Origin: a virus
IMG/VR virus record: IMGVR_UViG_3300009509_000115
Location: 1-29,082 of that record
Reading direction: 5' to 3' (one strand)
Length of the DNA: 29,082 nucleotides
Part shown: piece after piece, positions 1-10,600 of the stretch
Position numbering within the stretch: position 1 is the first letter of the stretch
How the letters are laid out: each line of letters opens with the position of its first letter
The notes under the pieces: model-generated
What the model saw: only the letters and a program-made list of their open reading frames with translations
Told to the model about the DNA's origin: nothing
Databases searched by the model: none
Program-made: the position numbers and the translations under genes

Positions 1-273
1 TGGCAGAAACGTCTTACAAGTTTGTGTATAAGCATTCCAAGGGCGGCTTGATCTGGCTCCCAATAGCGCCGCAAAGTAATTTTCTAATTCATATAAACGT
101 ATTGGCATTACATTGTTGTAACATTGTCTATAGTAATCGGCTTCGTAATACACTCTTTCATCTAAACATAATACATATATATTAACAACTGGGTCAAATT
201 TCAAAATTGAATTACAACACAACCAGCCTTCTAAAGAATGCATACTGTCAAAAAGCATGCAAGCCGCAATCAT
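1..273 (-). CDS. probable glycosyltransferase, N-terminal part (cut by window edge)
   Basis: An open frame begins at an ATG at 273 and runs without a stop off the left edge; 91 residues are visible. An AGGAG site at 279-283, five bases upstream and overlapping the stop of the fibre gene, supports this start. The segments NIYVLCLDERVY and NNVMPIRLYELE, then ARSSRPWNAYTQTCKTFLP, follow the pattern I know from the N-terminal region of nucleotide-sugar glycosyltransferases: a hydrophobic strand ending in CLD, then NVxPIxLxELE, then an RS..RP..Y..TC..FLP segment before the DxD-containing sugar-binding part, which would lie outside the window. The fragment has six cysteines (5, 19, 20, 36, 51, 86). 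It is co-transcribed with the tail-fibre gene, so it could modify virion proteins or host surface glycans. The family call is from motif memory and the catalytic motif is not visible. Confidence 0.55.
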   Translation of the reverse strand, partial: MIAACMLFDSMHSLEGWLCCNSILKFDPVVNIYVLCLDERVYYEADYYRQCYNNVMPIRLYELENYFAALLGARSSRPWNAYTQTCKTFLP

Positions 274-278
274 ATGTA

Positions 279-283
279 CTCCT
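279..283 (-). promoter_or_regulatory. ribosome binding site that fixes the start at 273
   Basis: AGGAG lies five bases before the ATG at 273. It overlaps the TAG stop (282-284) of the preceding fibre gene, which suggests translational coupling and supports a real gene running off the left edge. Confidence 0.7.
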
Positions 284-1718
284 ATGGGACCATGTAGATA
301 TCAGTGTACCGAACATGTGCTGTGTCAGTGCCTGCTGTTACTCGCAGTTGTATATTAGCTGTTAATAATGTATCGTCCGCTGCTGTTACAGTAATCCAAC
401 CCTTTAAGACAGTCTCTGAGGTAGCAGTTGTACTTAATGTAACAGTATCGCCACCTATATCCACTTTACATTCTGCTGTATCACCATATCCGCCAGTAAC
501 CCACACACTAACTACGACTCGCCATTGTGTGGGTGAGTTAGCTGAATCTTTCACTACCCTAAAGGTCTTCTTTGTTGCGAAAGAAGTGCCAGTTTCGGTA
601 AATTCTGTATCATCGGCAAAAATCAGATCATATCCGTCGCCGCCTCCTCCACCGCCCCCACCAGTGCCCGCATACCAAAAGCCTTCTGTTTCGCCTTCGG
701 TCCATGTTAAAACCTGGCCCTCAGAAGTTCCTTTCAAAAACTCTAGTCCATTTGGAGTACTATTTACTCTTAATATAGCACCCTCATTTCCTGTATAAAG
801 TGACGGTGTATCTAGAAGTCCACCAATAAATGTAACTACGCCTGTTGGCGATGTTTCTGGTTGCCATTGGCTTGTATATGTATCCCATGTTAAAACTTGG
901 CCATCGGTAGGAGCAGCACTTGAAACTGCTCTGCCTTGTAATCCATCTACTGTTGGGCTAGGATATGTTCCAGCCAAATCGCCGCTAGCTGCGCCAGTAG
1001 GAGCCGCACCAGTCACAAAAACTAAAGCATTGGCGCTGCCATTTACAGCGACTAATTTATTTGCTTGACCAGAATAACTGCTAGGCGTATCGGTTAAATT
1101 TAGAAACGTGGTGCTACCACCGCCCCCACCGGGTGCAGGTTCCCATCTACTTTGTGCATTATTCCAAGTTAATACTTCTCCGTTGGATGGGGCAGTACTC
1201 GCAACATATCTGCCTTGTAACCCGTCTACTATAGGGCTAGGATATGTTCCACCTAAATCTCCGCTAGCCGGACCACTTGGGGGACCGCCACTTCCGCCTG
1301 TACTATATGCTTCCAGAGTACTAAGCGCTTGAACAGTTGCCCATTCCCAACCACCATCAAATTGGTTACCTTCACCACTAGATGGTAACCTAAGATCTAA
1401 TAAGGAGGTTCGTATGGCAGCACCTACGGTGCCAACAAGATGACCATTGAGGGTCAACTGAATAATATAAGTGCCTTCAACTGTAGGTGTAAATTTTGCA
1501 GTTGCTGTCCTAGAACCTGTTAGCGTGGGAGGACCGTCAGTTGGGCCAGCTTTAGCCCACGCAAGAAACTCCCATTTATATGACGTAATGGTAGGAGCAT
1601 ATGGAGGAAGCCAGTTTGTGAGTGTTATTTCTTTATTAGTATCTAAATCATCTCTGCTCTCGCCGGGCGTTCCAGGCGATTTTCCAGTTTGATTTATCAC
1701 TATATTTACAGTAGCCAT
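282..1718 (-). CDS. tail fibre protein with PKD-like N-terminus and tandem linker repeats
   Basis: A 478-residue protein that probably sits at the tip of the tail. Residues about 1-105 look like an Ig/PKD-type beta domain (SYKWEFL near 46, then TVEGTYIIQLTLNG near 79). Two 93-residue repeats follow, at 151-243 and 244-336. Each carries GDLxGTYPSPxVDGLQGR, then a EVLTW or QVLTW segment and an LxDTPSxYxG segment, a pattern common in phage fibres and host-specificity proteins. A third QVLTW occurs near 335 and a run of eight glycines at 353-360 makes a flexible hinge. Residues 365-478 form a compact beta-rich C-terminal domain that I take to be the receptor-binding head. GGAGG at 1725-1729 lies six bases before the ATG. 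The 958-residue protein lies upstream and the probable glycosyltransferase starts nine bases after this stop. Function is inferred from repeats and context; no enzymatic motif is visible. Confidence 0.82.
   Translation of the reverse strand: MATVNIVINQTGKSPGTPGESRDDLDTNKEITLTNWLPPYAPTITSYKWEFLAWAKAGPTDGPPTLTGSRTATAKFTPTVEGTYIIQLTLNGHLVGTVGAAIRTSLLDLRLPSSGEGNQFDGGWEWATVQALSTLEAYSTGGSGGPPSGPASGDLGGTYPSPIVDGLQGRYVASTAPSNGEVLTWNNAQSRWEPAPGGGGGSTTFLNLTDTPSSYSGQANKLVAVNGSANALVFVTGAAPTGAASGDLAGTYPSPTVDGLQGRAVSSAAPTDGQVLTWDTYTSQWQPETSPTGVVTFIGGLLDTPSLYTGNEGAILRVNSTPNGLEFLKGTSEGQVLTWTEGETEGFWYAGTGGGGGGGGDGYDLIFADDTEFTETGTSFATKKTFRVVKDSANSPTQWRVVVSVWVTGGYGDTAECKVDIGGDTVTLSTTATSETVLKGWITVTAADDTLLTANIQLRVTAGTDTAHVRYTDIYMVP
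711..1268 (-). repeat. two tandem 279-bp imperfect repeats in the fibre gene
   Basis: The units are 990-1268 and 711-989, with a period of exactly 279 bases (93 codons). The best conserved DNA stretches start near 931 and 1210 and share the bases GGGCTAGGATATGTTCCA. The repeats encode GDLxGTYPSPxVDGLQGR and downstream linker segments. They are typical fibre spacer repeats that could change copy number by recombination. Confidence 0.85.
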
Positions 1719-1731
1719 TTAAAGCCTCCGA

Positions 1732-4608
1732 TTAAATTCCTAATAAAATACCCATTTGGGTAGCACTTATTTCTGAAGCAGTATTTCTGAAGCCAGCTCG
1801 TTTAAGATATACCGTAACTAGAACCCTCATGTTTAATGATATCATTAAATTGCTATGGTATTCTACAGCCGCAGCGTAACCATCATTATATAATTCGTTC
1901 ATATACATACTTAATAATGAAGTACTAGGATCGTAGTACATACCTATCAAGTCTTTAACTGTGCCACCCATCGTTACATTATATTCGTTTACGATTGATT
2001 GCAAGGCAGCCGTTATTTTAACCTTGCCATTTGTAAAGTCCAACATTTGGACATAAGTGCCATCTGCATATTTCATAGCAGGAAAGCCAGCAGCAGTAAC
2101 ACCATTAGATGATTCGGCCACAAAATTGTCAAACAATAATAGTCCAGAATAACCATCTAAAAATGTTGGGTTACCGTAAGCATCTGTAACGGGTATTTCC
2201 AAATTAACTTGGTTTACCTCAAAATCAATGGAATATGGTGTTCCATCTGGATTTTGCAAATAGCCATCGATTAATACATTGCCTGGCATAAAAAAGTCGT
2301 TCCTGCCACTTAATAACTCTGACGACACTGGAACTGAATAAGTTGTTGCCAGCAAGCGCCTTAGATCAAATATTTCCATTTGGCCCGGCGACCAATTTGG
2401 TATATAATCTATTGCCCAGTCTACACAGCTATCATCTGTAATATTTGGGGCCAATGAAACTGTTGTTGTCAGTGGATTTAATTTACTTTCAAGCAGCAAT
2501 TCTACTCTACTAAATGTAGAAAGAATGTTGCCCGAACCATCAGAAAATGCTTCTATTCTTTTGTTAATATAGTCTTCAATTAAATCCTTATCGGCTATGC
2601 TAACAACACCGTCACCATTAACATCAGCCCTTAAAAATTCCACAATATTAATAGTACCATCTTTAAACAGATATAAATCAGCGGGATTAGTTCTATCTAT
2701 ACTTCCATATGCAGTAATCCAGCCATTTATAATATCAAGGTCATCCAAATCGATGCTTCCATCGCCGTTGATGTCACCATAAGCATCGCTATATATTGTT
2801 TGTTTAATAATGCGACCACTATATGCATCACCACAACATCCTGCTCCACCCGAATGTTGCATGGTAAAATAAGAGCCTATCAAATTGTTCTGTATGTGAT
2901 CTGCATCTGGATTTATAATGTTGAATGCATTATCATAAGCTAAAGCAGGATAATAACACTTGTTGCCTGTAATTTCTGTGGGGTTTCCTCTGGCATTTTG
3001 GTCGCGCACACGAGCCAACAATACTGGATCCGGGTCGGAAGTTAATAGTGTAGTAAGTGAGCTTTGTGTTATAGACGAAATTGTTGGACTTGGCGTAGTA
3101 CGCGAAAATACCTGGTTACCTGTTCGCTGGTCTTGCTCAGGATCAGAGTATGTATCTGATACCTCTAATAAGATATAGTTATAAGCATTCCTGGTAACGG
3201 TCTTGTATGGCTGATATCCTAATATATAAGCCACTTCGGTATTTGTTTCATCTTTGGCCACTCGCGGTATTTGTACTCCAATACCCTCATCATAGGCAAT
3301 ACCATCTGTAATTTTTACATAATCGCCATATATTTCAAACCACATATCACTTTCTGGAATATCGATCCAATCAGAGCCATCATATATAACCATATGGCTG
3401 TCGTCTACTCTATCTGAAGCCTCTTCTATAAGCAAGGTTCCTACAGTAGTATCTCCAGCTCTGCCTAGAGTAAAAACATAATATTTATCCTCTTCTATTG
3501 GAGAACGATCTGGGTCAGATACATTTGAGCCAGTAAAAATGAAATCAACTATATGCATATATCCATCTGTTAGATCTATACCTTGGAAAGCAAGGTCATC
3601 AGCATCTAGTACTACTTGCCCAATAACTGTTGGGTCTGGATCAAAATCAATAGCATTGTCTGGCGTAGGTGTGACAGGACACTCAACTTCAGTTTGTAAT
3701 TCATGAAGAGTTAAAACAACATCGCCTGTCCAATTATATGCATCAGCTATGGGCACCGTGTTATCATACTTTACAGAGAGCAAGACCGAAATTTTCTGAA
3801 TGTTATTCCCGTTTGATAGAAACTTTTGGCCAATTCTAGTCGTCACATCGTTATAAGGCAGTTCTCTTTGAGCAACGGAGGACATACCTATATTCATATC
3901 AACAATAGATTTATCTGCCCCGATGGCATTTCTTAACATGGTGGTTATGGTATCTGTTGCACTCGCTGGTTTGAAATCACTCCAAAACATATTTGGCTGA
4001 GCGTTTTGTGCGAACATAATTGGATCTGGAGAAATTTCCATTGCCATAGCTTCCCTAATTACACACCGTCCAATCAAGTCATAACCATCTTCTTCTGCTG
4101 CAAATTTATAGCTGCCCCACAAGTTGCCAGCAAAATCATTAAATAAAATGCCCCTAATGCGAGTATATCTGTGTCTTGTAATTTGAGTTCCATTGTATTC
4201 AAACACAAGATCATCATGTACAAGCTCGCCACCAAATGTGTCGCCAATAATAGCTACTTTACTACTTGCTGCACCATAAAGACGCGCATTGGTTATCGAT
4301 ACTGCAAGCTGCACTCCATTTACTGCATCAGATACCGTAGGTAAATCCGTTCCGATATATAAGTTTTGGCCATCAAAACCATAAGAGTCTAATGTCGCCT
4401 GTTGTGCGCTGTTTAAGTTATCAGTGTCAAAAATAACGGGCGGTGAAGGATATTCGTCCAAAACTCCACTGGCAAAAAAGTTATTTTCGTTGGCAGCATC
4501 TATGCCTACATTTCGGTCCTGTTCATCCACTAAATCTTCATAGGTGACCTGCTGTCCGTCATACCAATTGTTTTTCTTAAGATTAACAGGCAATAGCCTA
4601 CTAGTCAT
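1732..4608 (-). CDS. large baseplate/fibre structural protein with dockerin-like EF-hand domain
   Basis: A 958-residue structural protein lying between the LamG giant and the tail fibre. The ATG at 4608 is chosen because AGGAGG sits eight bases upstream; an in-frame GTG at 4614 would be only two bases from it. The N-terminus has a KNNWYDGQQVTYEDL segment like those at the start of baseplate-associated fibre-network proteins. Most of the protein reads as beta-rich with no catalytic motif. Residues about 606-690 hold two canonical calcium loops: DINGDGSIDLDD (612-623) has Asp, Asn, Asp, Ser, Asp and Asp at positions 1, 3, 5, 7, 9 and 12, and DVNGDGVVSIAD (662-673) has Asp, Asn, Asp, Val, Ser and Asp. 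They are separated by about 50 residues, as in type I dockerin domains. It contains five DGY and four DAY tripeptides, and a CC pair near 591. The role as adhesin or fibre adaptor is inferred. Confidence 0.75.
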   Translation of the reverse strand: MTSRLLPVNLKKNNWYDGQQVTYEDLVDEQDRNVGIDAANENNFFASGVLDEYPSPPVIFDTDNLNSAQQATLDSYGFDGQNLYIGTDLPTVSDAVNGVQLAVSITNARLYGAASSKVAIIGDTFGGELVHDDLVFEYNGTQITRHRYTRIRGILFNDFAGNLWGSYKFAAEEDGYDLIGRCVIREAMAMEISPDPIMFAQNAQPNMFWSDFKPASATDTITTMLRNAIGADKSIVDMNIGMSSVAQRELPYNDVTTRIGQKFLSNGNNIQKISVLLSVKYDNTVPIADAYNWTGDVVLTLHELQTEVECPVTPTPDNAIDFDPDPTVIGQVVLDADDLAFQGIDLTDGYMHIVDFIFTGSNVSDPDRSPIEEDKYYVFTLGRAGDTTVGTLLIEEASDRVDDSHMVIYDGSDWIDIPESDMWFEIYGDYVKITDGIAYDEGIGVQIPRVAKDETNTEVAYILGYQPYKTVTRNAYNYILLEVSDTYSDPEQDQRTGNQVFSRTTPSPTISSITQSSLTTLLTSDPDPVLLARVRDQNARGNPTEITGNKCYYPALAYDNAFNIINPDADHIQNNLIGSYFTMQHSGGAGCCGDAYSGRIIKQTIYSDAYGDINGDGSIDLDDLDIINGWITAYGSIDRTNPADLYLFKDGTINIVEFLRADVNGDGVVSIADKDLIEDYINKRIEAFSDGSGNILSTFSRVELLLESKLNPLTTTVSLAPNITDDSCVDWAIDYIPNWSPGQMEIFDLRRLLATTYSVPVSSELLSGRNDFFMPGNVLIDGYLQNPDGTPYSIDFEVNQVNLEIPVTDAYGNPTFLDGYSGLLLFDNFVAESSNGVTAAGFPAMKYADGTYVQMLDFTNGKVKITAALQSIVNEYNVTMGGTVKDLIGMYYDPSTSLLSMYMNELYNDGYAAAVEYHSNLMISLNMRVLVTVYLKRAGFRNTASEISATQMGILLGI

Positions 4609-4616
4609 TGTCACAT

Positions 4617-4622
4617 CCTCCT
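4617..4622 (-). promoter_or_regulatory. ribosome binding site AGGAGG that decides the start at 4608
   Basis: AGGAGG overlaps the TAG stop (4621-4623) of the 2276-residue gene. It is eight bases from the ATG at 4608 but only two from the in-frame GTG at 4614, so the ATG is the likely start. Confidence 0.75.
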
Positions 4623-7600
4623 ATTTAGTAAAGCTGACAAATGCCCGTGTGTGACCCGGTTTTAGTTCTTGTACTAAATCTGTAATCAGCTGATGTATTA
4701 AGTCTGTATCTGCAAGTTCAAATGTATCAATTACTTCAACAAAGAAATCAAATATTCCTGTTGCCATATTGCGAACTGTTGCTAAATTCTCTACCTCAGT
4801 TTGTGTTGTATTAAAATCTAACAACAAACGAGTAAGCGCATCACTAATAACTGGCTGCGCAGTGTTTAAATTACTGGTATAGAAAATGTCTCTTCCAATT
4901 GATTGACCAGGGCCACTGCCCCCAAGATATGTAATGGTCCTTAGTTCGCTAGAAATTCTTAAGTTATCCATACGGGCCATTGCTGGAAATTGACCAGTAA
5001 AGTCTGCCCCTATATGAATTGTGTTAAATAAATCTTCCAAGTTAATATCTGCTAATATATTTCGTGCAGCTGTGGTGCCAGCTGTGGCAGAGCCCCATAC
5101 GGTAGGTGAACCATACAAATGTCCACTTCCATATAGGAGACCAGTACCATACCTAATTATTCCTGTCTCTATACCATCTACCATTAAAACCAACCTATCT
5201 TGGTTATCTTCATTATTTAAATCCCAGCCTACAAAAACTCTATGCCAGGAATTTTTCTTCCAGTAAATTGGTGCCCTGATTTGATATTCAACTCCTGAAG
5301 CAGACACATATAGTACCAAGGAACCAGTTTCATTTTTGTATATGCTAAATCTGTCGCCCTGGCTGGTTATAGGAACATATTGTACAATTACATTCCTGAC
5401 GCCTTTTGGAAGTGGCTGCCCCAATGTAATTGTAAATCCATCATTGGAAAGTGTGCCAGCCTCGAAATAATTCGTATCTGAACCCTGAATGGTGACCGAA
5501 TTAACACTACGCGCTCTCACAGGCAGAACTATAGTAAGGCGAGATTGTGCAGTAGTTTCAATCACCTGTTCTGGGCTTAGGTCGATGTAGTATCGTCTGG
5601 TTGGATCATTATAAGTGTCTAAAATAGGGCTAATCCAAAATTCTATTGTACCTTCATTATTATCAAAGATAGACTTGTTGTCTACAGCCAATGAGGTTTT
5701 TCTATTAAATATAGCGGACTGACCAAACGCCGCATTTACACTGTTCTCGCTCTGTGTGTATTCAGGAGAAAAGCTAGCATAGAAACTGGCAGAATTTACT
5801 ACATCATCATTAAAATGAAATAGGGCTAGTGTTTGGGTTGTGTCAGCAAATTCATCCACAACCAAAGCATCAGTCGTTATTGATCTGCCCGAACTTGGTG
5901 CAGCTTCTCCCTTTCCAGTATCAACCGACAACTCATCAAGAATACGCATCTCATCAATAACAGCACTCGATTGATTTGAGCCTTCCATATCTGAGCCTAT
6001 GTATAGTAAAGAAGGTATTTCTGGCCAGTAAACAGTCAGATAAGTTGGAAAATCTACTTCATACCAGCAACTTCTAAGTAGAAATGGCTGGCCACCAGAC
6101 CGCGCCCTTTCTAATGTAATAAGTCCATTTGCAAAACCACTATCGCCGTAAGATGTTGTTAAGAGTCGCCAATTTATACTAGAATAATTAGCAGGCCAAG
6201 TAGTATTTAAAACTACCGTATTGGAGTCTATTACTGTGCCGCTTGGATCCAATGCTACGTCAATTACTGTATAGGTCCCAGCTATGGCTGTGGGCGAAGT
6301 AATATTTACAATATCTCCTATATTCTCTGCACCAAAGCGTGCATATGCATCGGTGAGCGAGGAACCACCAGAGGTGGCAATGCCATTGGTACCTGCCTGC
6401 CTCTGTACAGACAAATGCACTTCAGCATATTCTCCACCATTTTCTTGCCATGTAATTGGATGCATCTCTCTAATTTCTACTGTTCCTGCTGGTAATGTAG
6501 AATCTATCGGACTAAATGCCACGAAAATATTATCTATAAAAGTAAAGTATTTTGCTGTAGATTGGGTTCCTGGCTCAGTAAAAGTCAGGGTTTCAGTATC
6601 ATATCCGTCTGGCGTTTCGCCCGTAAAAATTACTTGATTAAGACCACCCCAATCTATATTACTACCACTTACTGTAACAGACAGACGCCGCCCTGTAATA
6701 TCGTTTGAAGGTTGGCAAAAATCTGGTATATCAAAAGCAAATACTGGGATGATATGACCACCCACAGAAGTTGCAATCAACGTAAAGACACCAGGATCAA
6801 TAACCATGCGCTTTACAATTATACTAGTAATGTTTATTTTAGAAATGGCCGTTGGTTGCGGCATTATTGTACTAAGAATATTAGTTTGCATATCTGGCCA
6901 GATATATACATACTGTCTGCACCTACTCTGCATCAGTCCATATGAACGCAGGATTACGCTGTCTCCCACAGCCACACCATCATAGACATTTACATATTCT
7001 AAATATCCATCATCTTCAAAACCGTACTGTGGTGTCAATGTGCCCGGCGGATATAACTCTGTTTCATCGCCACCAGGAGTTACAGAAAAAACTCTAACAC
7101 GCTCCACATCATTGTCACTTACAGTTTGTAATTTTAGTGAATTGACACTAAAACGCACGTCAGATAAAGACAATTGCAATGTATAACTAATTTGCAATTG
7201 CGTCTCGCTGAGTACCGCAAGCACAGTTACATCATGAGTCTGTGTGTATTGTCCATCTGCCGTGCTGTCTAGGATCACAAATGAAGCTCCTGGAGACACT
7301 CCGTCAGTGACAAAGGTAGAACCTGCGGAAATAACTATGTCAGAACTCTGTGTGGTGCGCATGTCAAACCCACCAATGGTTGGAGCAGGCGCGGCTAATG
7401 AGAGAGTTTCTGTAGCTGTATCCATAAAAATTGCGCCAATCGGTGGCTCCAGATATCCTCTGTATCTAAAAGTGTTGGGTACTTCACCACCATCTATAAA
7501 AAGATGCATTTCATCTCTTTCTTCAATGGTTCCTAATTTCCAAGAACATGCGACATGATGTGTCTCTGTTGCCTCCCATTCATGAATTGGGGCACTTAAA

Positions 7601-10600
7601 ACTTTAAGGCGATGATTCCCGTCATAAACCCTGAAGCGCAAATATCCCTTGCCATCTTTAAAGAGCGACATTCTACAGTAGTTTTCATCCACGCCAGTAT
7701 CAAAAAGATAATGTATATTATCAGAAGAAAAATTTAAACCATCAAATCCGCCGATTATTCCTGGAGCGTAAGCGTCGTACGCATCAAATATTGTATTATA
7801 TTCATCATATCCATCAATCGAAAAAGAGAACTTTATCCTAGCATCTGTAGAAGTAATATGGTCAGTTACCTCATTTATACTATAACCATCATACCCATCG
7901 TATGCATCAGCCGTACTTGCAGATTTTACATCATAAAATTCTCCTGTGGTTGTTATGATGCCATCGAAATCTTTTGGAGTAGCTGTTATGGGTGCCCGCA
8001 CTCTAAACACCCACTCGTTAAGTGATGAGTCAAACCAAATAAAATAGCCTACTGCATTATGAAGCATATTTGGTTTACCTAGGGTTTCCACATCTTCTCT
8101 ATTCAAATCAAACGGAATTGTTGTAGGATGTATGCTGTTGCTGCCTATGTAGATTTTGGTTGTATCATAAACTCCATCATACATTATATCAAATGTTAAT
8201 GTGGCATCATTATCGATCCCTGCCCATTCTGGAGTCACAAAAGCTTCCCATGTGCCTTCATTAAATCTCAAATTTGATGTGGCAGGGATAACGGCAGTTT
8301 GAGATGCTTTATCAAGCAACAAACCATTGCCAAATTTACCCGGCGCAAACGTTGGCCAATCTTCTTCATCATCAGCATAAAGAGCCATTTCTTGGAGATG
8401 CAAAAAATCTCTACCTAAAATCCATTCCAAAAAGACGGACTCGATGATGTTTGGATCGATTTCTGTAAAAGCACTTGCTAACTGCTTCAGTGCTGGAATT
8501 GTTGGTCCCTTAGGAAATGCCTGCAACGAACCACTGATGGCATTTCTATATACTTCTCTGTCCAAATCATCTGGGATAGTAGATAATTCTTCTAGGCCAG
8601 TCATTACTCCAAAGTTGTCTCTTAATGAATTTCTAAGAGCACCGTATCGATATGATACATAATAGGTGTCGTCAGTATTCAATGTATCAGAAATGCTCCA
8701 ATCTAATACATTATCTCCATACTCGTAAGTTATAAGAATTTCGTCTGTCGTATATGCATAATCTACATACATATTACCAACCGTATAATCTACAAGTACT
8801 GCTGCACCATCACGCAAACGAGCTTTATATGTAGCAGTTACTCTTCTGCCCACTGCCCAATTTGCCGCTACCGGCAGATATATTCTATTATTAATTGCAT
8901 CTACAAATCCGTCTGTTCCAAGAGCAAAATAATCCAGATTGGTGATATCGTCTCTAACATAAGTAGCTGATACTAAAACTGCAAGACTGCGTTGATATAA
9001 ATCGTCAAGGCGTTCGGCTTCAATATAAGCTCTTGAACCAGTCCATTTTACAAGAATTCCAGCGCCACTATTATTGTCAATGATAGTCACACCAGAAGTG
9101 TTTAGTTCAATAGTATTTCCAGAAACAGCAGAAATAGAAGAACCTACGCCGAAATCAATTGGATCATGTGTGTTTTGTAGGTCTACTACCTGATAGACAT
9201 GATTAAGGTGATCAACATCATATCGCACCTCAACTGCGCCGCCACTTACAACAATAGGAACATAGGTGCCTGTTGAATCTAACACTGTTCTTTCGCCCGC
9301 CTCTTCTAAATCCGAAAGGCTTATAGTTGCATCTTCTACAAGATCAACTCCATATGTTTTTGTAATTTGTCCAATTTTTGGACTTCTGTAAACATTGTTG
9401 GCTCTTATGATGTGGTCATTTCTGGTTTGTACTACAGCTTTCTTATATGTGCTATCTCCAATATCTGTAGTGGCTGTAGACAAAACAGCAAGATAAACTG
9501 TGCCACTTACATAATTTACCATATAATCGCCCACTACTTGAAGGCGCTGCAAATTGTCCGTCAGGCTATCTTCAGGATCATAATAAAACTCTCGTACAAA
9601 TGTATTGCTGTCGGAGAAAGTTAGAGAGCTATTAAAGCTGGCCCCTACAAAATTTTCAGTAGCAGAGCCAATATTTTCATCAGAAAGATGTATTTCAAAT
9701 GCTATAAAAGATTTAGAAGGTATAGTTATTCTATCTGCTACTACCAATTGAGACTGAATTATAGATTCAAATTCGGCCCTTTCTCTCTCCACATCAACAA
9801 TATTTGGAGGTGTTACTGCATCAAAATAGACAGCATTCCCACTTATTCTGGTGGGAGTATATAATTCTCCTGTGGTTTCATTATAAATTCTAAAGACTTC
9901 ATTGACCGGATAATTCTGTGTTCTTACTCCTATAGTTTCAATAAGATTATTATTTACACGCTCATTAATGACCTCTATATGTGATGCGAAATTAAAATCA
10001 ACACCATTTGCATAAGTATCTTCGTATTCATACCAAATGGTTGCCGGATTTCCTCGCAAATCTCTGTCAGGCAGCGAAGCCACTTCGTTAAGATCTGAGA
10101 AGAAGCGATAATCCAAGCCTTCCTGATAAGTTTTTTGTGCTGTATAAGAAGCTACCGGAGGAATAACTGTTGTTCCATCGGTGCCGGTGCCATCTACTCC
10201 GAACACAAAAACTTGGCCGGTATTATAATCAACACTGAATTGTCCAGGCAGACTTGGCAAACTTGCAGCATTAAACTGTATTTCGGTTACAAAAGCTGGA
10301 TGTTTTTTTGTAGGATCAAAATTTTGGGCTGGGTCTAGCCAAGAAACACCATTTCTTGTAGGAACGTTGCCCGTAGAATCTACAATTGGAGCATTGTCTA
10401 GGTAGAAAGATGTTGCCACAGCAGGGGCTGCTTCTCTTACAATATCGACATCTGTAGTTATACGAACTGAGCTAGCTTCAACAATGCGCCCTGCTTTTTT
10501 ATAGTAATATGAAATAATGAATTCATCGCTTCCCTGAGGAAATGGAAAAGAGGGCCCGATAGCCGAAGCATTCAATTGAATTTGATTATTATCTAAATTC

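Noticed and set aside
304-798. Plus-strand reading with a proline-rich segment opposite the tail-fibre gene
   Set aside because: It is the mirror of the fibre gene's poly-glycine codons, has no ribosome site of note, and lies entirely inside a well-supported gene. The same applies to all other plus-strand open frames.
711-1268. Diversity-generating retroelement target in the fibre gene
   Set aside because: The repeats are ordinary fibre spacers; no reverse transcriptase, template repeat or adenine-biased variation is visible in the window.
2539-2793. Dockerin-like domain as proof of a cellulosome-producing host
   Set aside because: Dockerin-like calcium loops occur in many non-cellulosomal proteins, so the host cannot be deduced from this domain.
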